DNA of 64,000 nucleotides from Ancistrus triradiatus (taxonomy: Eukaryota > Chordata > Actinopteri > Siluriformes > Loricariidae), in NCBI GenBank assembly GCA_025084515.1, contig JAJAGP010000017.1:1081713-1145712 (forward strand), read 5' to 3'. Position numbers and translations under genes: made by a program. Positions 63,323 to 64,000 of this stretch are shown here, in pieces. Below the pieces are notes generated by a model. The model searched no databases, had not been told where the DNA came from, and saw only the letters and a list, made by a program, of their open reading frames with translations. Position 1 is the first letter of the stretch; every line of letters starts with the position of its first letter.

Positions 63323-63745
63323 TATGAGATTTGCTTTGTTATTAAGTTCTGTAGGTCTGGTAATGCATAGCTAATGAGTAATAAAACATAACCTAGATGG
63401 CAAATACTGACATAAGACACTTGACATGTTTTAAAGATGCAGTATTATGTATAAATGCTTTAAAGAAAATGTTAATTAGCCTAAATAATCTTCAGCAAGT
63501 TGCAGTATATTTCACTCTTTTGATCCTGCTGCAGTTACTGTGCTAAAATTAAATTCAGTAGTTAAATAAATATATGAATTGTTCTAAAGTTTATATTTTT
63601 TAATATTTTGAGTACAATGTTTTGAATAATTTATGAATACCATTTTCTGGAAAGAGAGACCAGCCCTTAGGTACTTTGATATGGTCCAATCTTGCCCATT
63701 TTGAAAACCTAATACTAGTTCTAATCATGCTAATTGCAGGTTGGG
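63323..63745. other. macf1 intron, no feature seen
   Basis: AT-rich intron; no frame or repeat recognised. Confidence 0.4.
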
Positions 63746-63905
63746 CGGCCTGGTGGCGCAGTGGTTAGCGCCTTCACCTCGCAGCTCCAGAGACCCAGTT
63801 ACTCCTCCTGGCATGGCGACTGCATGTATGGAGTTTGCATGTTCTTCCCCCATCTTAGTGGGTTTCCTCCAGGTACTCCGGTTTTCTCCCACATTCCAAA
63901 GACAC
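63746..63905 (+). repeat. tRNA-derived SINE, family 2
   Basis: It begins gggcggcctggtggcgcagtggttagcgcc (A-box-like tRNA head), then tggagtttgcatgttcttcccc, gtgggtttcctccaggtactccgg and tcccacattccaaagacac. This layout is typical of a widespread fish SINE. Unrelated to family 1. Confidence 0.75.
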
Positions 63906-63909
63906 AGAG

Positions 63910-64000
63910 TACAGTGCAAAAGTTTTAGGCCACCATTAGATGTGTTGTTTTTGTAACGGTATAATGACCAAATATTTTTTGCTCTCTCCATAATACTCTT
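63910..64000 (+). mobile_element. start of another AAAGTCTTAGGCCACC-family Tc1-type element
   Basis: tacagtgcaaaagttttaggccaccattaga and tataatgaccaaat match the left ends at 3.5 and 35.1 kb. Cut by the window edge. Confidence 0.6.

Noticed and set aside
63746..63800. Possible tRNA gene in gggcggcctggtggcgcagtggttagc
   Set aside because: It continues into the standard SINE body (gtttgcatgttc, tttctcccacattcc).

Overview
This is vertebrate, almost certainly teleost, nuclear DNA. It has short coding exons with GT-AG splice sites, long introns, and a dense load of fish-type repeats: several Tc1/mariner families, hAT-like elements, tRNA-derived SINEs and a LINE RNase H remnant. The SINE family resembles those common in ostariophysan fishes, but I would not name a species. 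There are no prokaryotic operons, CRISPR arrays or functional RNA genes.

One host gene fills the window, on the minus strand: macf1 (microtubule-actin crosslinking factor 1, a spectraplakin). I could define 34 exons, each with splice sites and a reading phase that matches its neighbours. Both ends of the gene lie outside. Exons at 60.9-52.3 kb encode the upstream spectrin-repeat rod (735 codons). Exons at 28.2-1.5 kb encode a further 1,749 residues of rod. The actin-binding, plakin, EF-hand and GAR/C-terminal regions are not in the window. Teleosts usually carry two macf1 copies and I cannot tell which this is.

The most distinctive host feature is a 3.35-kb single-exon reading frame at 36069-39416. 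It begins [10 protein letters not shown] and splices in phase 0 into the downstream rod. It corresponds to the alternative first exon called KIAA0754 in the human MACF1 locus, so it marks an internal promoter that yields a short isoform lacking the N-terminal domains. Its protein is largely disordered and acidic. It carries an N-myristoylation-like start, an SxIP-like EB1-binding motif and a duplicated SDSFVYLA motif. The flanking 36-45 kb sequence is relatively repeat-poor.

The introns are a nest of mobile DNA. Near-complete Tc1-like elements lie at 22.2-23.8, 49.2-50.7, 55.4-56.8 and 62.0-63.3 kb. Non-autonomous or decayed relatives lie at about 0-0.8, 1.8-2.7, 3.5-4.1, 6.6-7.1, 10.4-12.4, 32.3-33.4, 35.1-35.6, 45.5-46.4 and 58.3-59.9 kb. 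Seven clear copies of one SINE family occur. Two copies of one hAT-like MITE carry 8-bp target duplications. Several repeat families are ones I cannot name, including a three-copy family near 5.3, 19.3 and 56.9 kb. All transposase frames seen are broken.
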